Positions 5,236 through 7,045 of a stretch of 7,045 bases of DNA are shown here, in pieces. A program made the position numbers and the translations under genes. The stretch is from an uncultured Bacilli bacterium (GTDB lineage: Bacteria > Bacillota_I > Bacilli_A > RF39 > UBA660). The stretch lies in the NCBI GenBank assembly GCA_944331725.1, contig CALVJE010000058.1, positions 1-7,045 of the forward strand, in the 5' to 3' direction. Positions within the stretch are counted from its first letter, which is position 1; the number at the start of each line of letters is the position of its first letter. Under the pieces are notes generated by a model. It was not told where the DNA came from, did no database searches, and saw nothing but the letters and a program-made list of their open reading frames with translations.

Positions 5236-6126
5236 ATGAAAGAATATACTGGTAAAGAAGTAATAGTAATGGCTTGTTCTAATTGTAATGCTAATTGCTC
5301 ACATTGCTACATTAGTTATAAGGGAAATAGGACACCTGAAGATTTACTCTCAATCGTAAGAAATCTGAAAAAAAGATATAGTTTGAATATTAATGGAGCA
5401 GAGGTTTTAACCAATTTTGATTATTTAAAATCATATAAAGAAATTGGGCAACATTTTGTTTTAACTAATGGTATAGTTTTTTTAAAAAATGGTAATGTTT
5501 GTAATACGTTAAAAGAAAATGACATAAGTTCAATATCATTATCTTATCATTTCGGAATCCAGGATAATTTGTCTCCTGTCAAAATAAGAGATTTAGACAA
5601 AATAATTGACATAATTAAATCAAATAATTTTGAGTTTAGATTAATGACTACAATTACTTCTGAAAATTATAAGCTAATTCCTTATATGTGTAAAAAAGCA
5701 GAAGAGTTAGGGGCAAGAGGAATAAAGTTTACTAATTTTATGAAGCAAGGCAATGGTAAAAATTTAGATAACAAAAATATATTAAGTGATAGCCAAATAA
5801 ATAATTTTTTCAAGTTGCTATTAGAAGAACGTAATAAATATAAAATAGAAGAACTAATAATAGAAAGATGTGGAACTTTTGGTAAAAACACATTATCTAG
5901 TCATGATAATTTTTACTGCGATTGTATTACAGATTCTATTGTTCTTACTCCAGATAATAATATTTATCCATGTGTATTTTTGGTTCAACCAGGATATGAA
6001 ATTGGAAAGTTTGAAAATGGCAAAATTTATATATATGAGAACTATGAGAATAATCATGATAGATGTATTGCAAAACAAATTTGTAATGAACATAAGAAAA
6101 TATTAGTAAAGAAAGGTGTAAGATAA
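5236..6126 (+). CDS. Radical SAM enzyme with a C-terminal cysteine-rich (SPASM/twitch-like) region
   Basis: This 296-residue protein carries the radical SAM motif CxxxCxxC at Cys17, Cys21 and Cys24, with an additional Cys14 just before. This motif binds a 4Fe-4S cluster that cleaves S-adenosylmethionine. NGAEV (53-57) stands in the place of the usual GGEP, and FVLTNG (74-79) is the typical next strand. The C-terminal part has Cys212, Cys228, Cys230, Cys246, Cys267 and Cys273. The stretch around VLTPDNNIYPC (236-246) is typical of SPASM/twitch enzymes, so an auxiliary Fe-S cluster is likely. Such enzymes often modify peptides or amino-acid-derived substrates. The start lies 7 nt after the ligase gene. 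A GGAGAGG lies about 20 nt upstream, too far for normal use, so translational coupling is likely. A later ATG at 5269 would remove the first strand and was not chosen. Substrate unknown. Confidence 0.87.
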   Translation: MKEYTGKEVIVMACSNCNANCSHCYISYKGNRTPEDLLSIVRNLKKRYSLNINGAEVLTNFDYLKSYKEIGQHFVLTNGIVFLKNGNVCNTLKENDISSISLSYHFGIQDNLSPVKIRDLDKIIDIIKSNNFEFRLMTTITSENYKLIPYMCKKAEELGARGIKFTNFMKQGNGKNLDNKNILSDSQINNFFKLLLEERNKYKIEELIIERCGTFGKNTLSSHDNFYCDCITDSIVLTPDNNIYPCVFLVQPGYEIGKFENGKIYIYENYENNHDRCIAKQICNEHKKILVKKGVR

Positions 6127-6127
6127 A

Positions 6128-6952
6128 ATGAAAAAAATTGATAAAAAAGATTTAATGAAATTAAGTTATACTGATTTTGTATCGCTTATATGTGAAGAAA
6201 ACAGACCATCTGGTGGAAAGTTTACAATAAGAGAAATTGCAAAAAATTCATTTATAAATGAAAATTCAAAGGTTTTAGAAATTGGATGTACAAATGGTTT
6301 TTCATCTCTTGAGATAAATAAGCTAACAAACTGCAAAGTTATAGGTATTGATATAAATAGAAATAGTGTAGAGAATGCGAATGCAAGAATATTAGAAAAT
6401 GGATTAGATCCAAAGAGAATTTCCTTTGAGTATGGTAATGCAGAAAATTTAAGATTTAATGATTCCGAATTTGATTTAATAATTTGTGGTAATGCAATGT
6501 CATTTGTTTCTGATAAGAGCAAAGCCATAGAGGAATTAAAGAGAGTTCTAAAACCTAATGGTTTTATATCAATAGTGCCAATTTGGTATCTTGATAAACC
6601 TGATGAAAAAATAATATCAAGAGTTAATGAAGAACTCGGCTTTGAAATTAATTGTACTTATGAAAAAGACTGGTCATTGTATGATAAATGGGGATTAGAA
6701 TTATACTACAAAAAAAATTATAGTTTTCTAAAAAGAACTGAAGAAGATATAAAAAAATATGCGATAAATATGATAAATAATAAACCACAATTAAATATTT
6801 ATGATAAAAGCGAAAAAGAAATAATTATTAATAGATGGATTAGAACTATGAATGCTTTTAATGATAATTTAAGTTTGACAAACTTTTCTATAATACTATT
6901 AAGAAAATCATTAGTTAAAGAAGAGGAAGAGTTATTTATAATCAATCAATAA
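6128..6952 (+). CDS. Class I SAM-dependent methyltransferase
   Basis: This 274-residue protein has the Rossmann methyltransferase signatures in order. Motif I is VLEIGCTNGFSS (49-60), the SAM-binding glycine loop. An acidic residue at the end of strand 2 (Asp75 in IGIDIN) should hold the ribose hydroxyls. GNAENLRF (103-110) follows, then the strand FDLIICGNAMSF (115-126) and ELKRVLKPNGF. It is closest in style to the Methyltransf_11 group acting on small molecules. The C-terminal 100 or so residues are not part of the core and may shape the substrate pocket. It starts 1 nt after the radical SAM stop, with an AAAGGTG ribosome binding site inside the end of that gene, so the two are surely co-translated. 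Likely it methylates the product of the two upstream enzymes; the substrate is unknown. Possible non-methylating SAM use cannot be excluded. Confidence 0.87.
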   Translation: MKKIDKKDLMKLSYTDFVSLICEENRPSGGKFTIREIAKNSFINENSKVLEIGCTNGFSSLEINKLTNCKVIGIDINRNSVENANARILENGLDPKRISFEYGNAENLRFNDSEFDLIICGNAMSFVSDKSKAIEELKRVLKPNGFISIVPIWYLDKPDEKIISRVNEELGFEINCTYEKDWSLYDKWGLELYYKKNYSFLKRTEEDIKKYAINMINNKPQLNIYDKSEKEIIINRWIRTMNAFNDNLSLTNFSIILLRKSLVKEEEELFIINQ

Positions 6953-7045
6953 TGTTGTTATCAATAATGAGTTGATTTCAAAACTAAATTTCAGTAAAAA
7001 AATATTGTAATTAAAGGAAATAGAAAAAACTAGATAATTTTAAGT
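6953..7045. other. Downstream flank with nothing assignable
   Basis: These 93 bases are AT-rich. I see no convincing terminator hairpin with a T-run and no start codon with a good ribosome binding site. The operon may continue beyond the window. Confidence 0.5.

Noticed and set aside
5682..6106. Several short ORFs inside the radical SAM gene on both strands
   Set aside because: They are shadows of a gene with clear Fe-S motifs, have no ribosome binding sites, and are low-complexity Ile/Leu/Phe-rich translations.
6166..6528. 120-codon minus-strand ORF inside the methyltransferase gene
   Set aside because: The + strand frame carries complete SAM-binding motifs, and the reverse frame resembles no family and has no translation signal.

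Overview
The window is strongly AT-rich, with AGGAGG-type ribosome binding sites, short intergenic gaps and all recognisable genes on the + strand. This points to a low-GC Bacillota (Firmicutes) chromosome, possibly a gut lineage. The species cannot be named from the sequence, and the placement is an inference from base composition and protein style.

Region 1 (36-1728) is a tight three-gene operon. It encodes an S51/peptidase E-like hydrolase with a GESAG nucleophile elbow, a Nudix hydrolase, and a HAD-family 5'(3')-deoxyribonucleotidase-like phosphatase. All three look like small-molecule or nucleotide 'cleaning' enzymes.

Region 2 (1729-2702) has no large gene but is full of structure. It holds four consecutive hairpins resembling the omega-RNA/right end of an IS200/IS605-type element without tnpB (1788-1895), and a terminator-like hairpin (1922-1961). 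A remnant of the start of an N-acetylmuramoyl-L-alanine amidase follows (2041-2112), with its own terminator (2152-2178). Next come a 222-bp nested foldback element (2237-2458) lying between two identical 28-bp repeats, a promoter with a 12+12 bp palindrome over its -10 region, and a 32-codon hydrophobic small ORF. The region ends with a strong terminator whose T-tract finishes 2 nt before the ribosome binding site of the next gene.

Region 3 (2703-4142) is a Rel/SpoT-family (p)ppGpp enzyme with an intact HD hydrolase site. Its synthetase site carries Gln instead of the catalytic Glu, and the protein ends just after the TGS domain. It is predicted to be hydrolase-only.

Region 4 (4197-6952) is a compact three-gene module: an asparaginyl-tRNA-synthetase-like catalytic core with no anticodon-binding domain, a radical SAM enzyme with extra C-terminal cysteines, and a class I SAM-dependent methyltransferase. 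The last two are separated from their upstream neighbours by 7 nt and 1 nt. The module has the look of a small biosynthetic or modification pathway that activates an amino acid as its adenylate and then modifies the product. That is inference, and no precursor peptide is visible here. The last 93 bases hold nothing I can assign.
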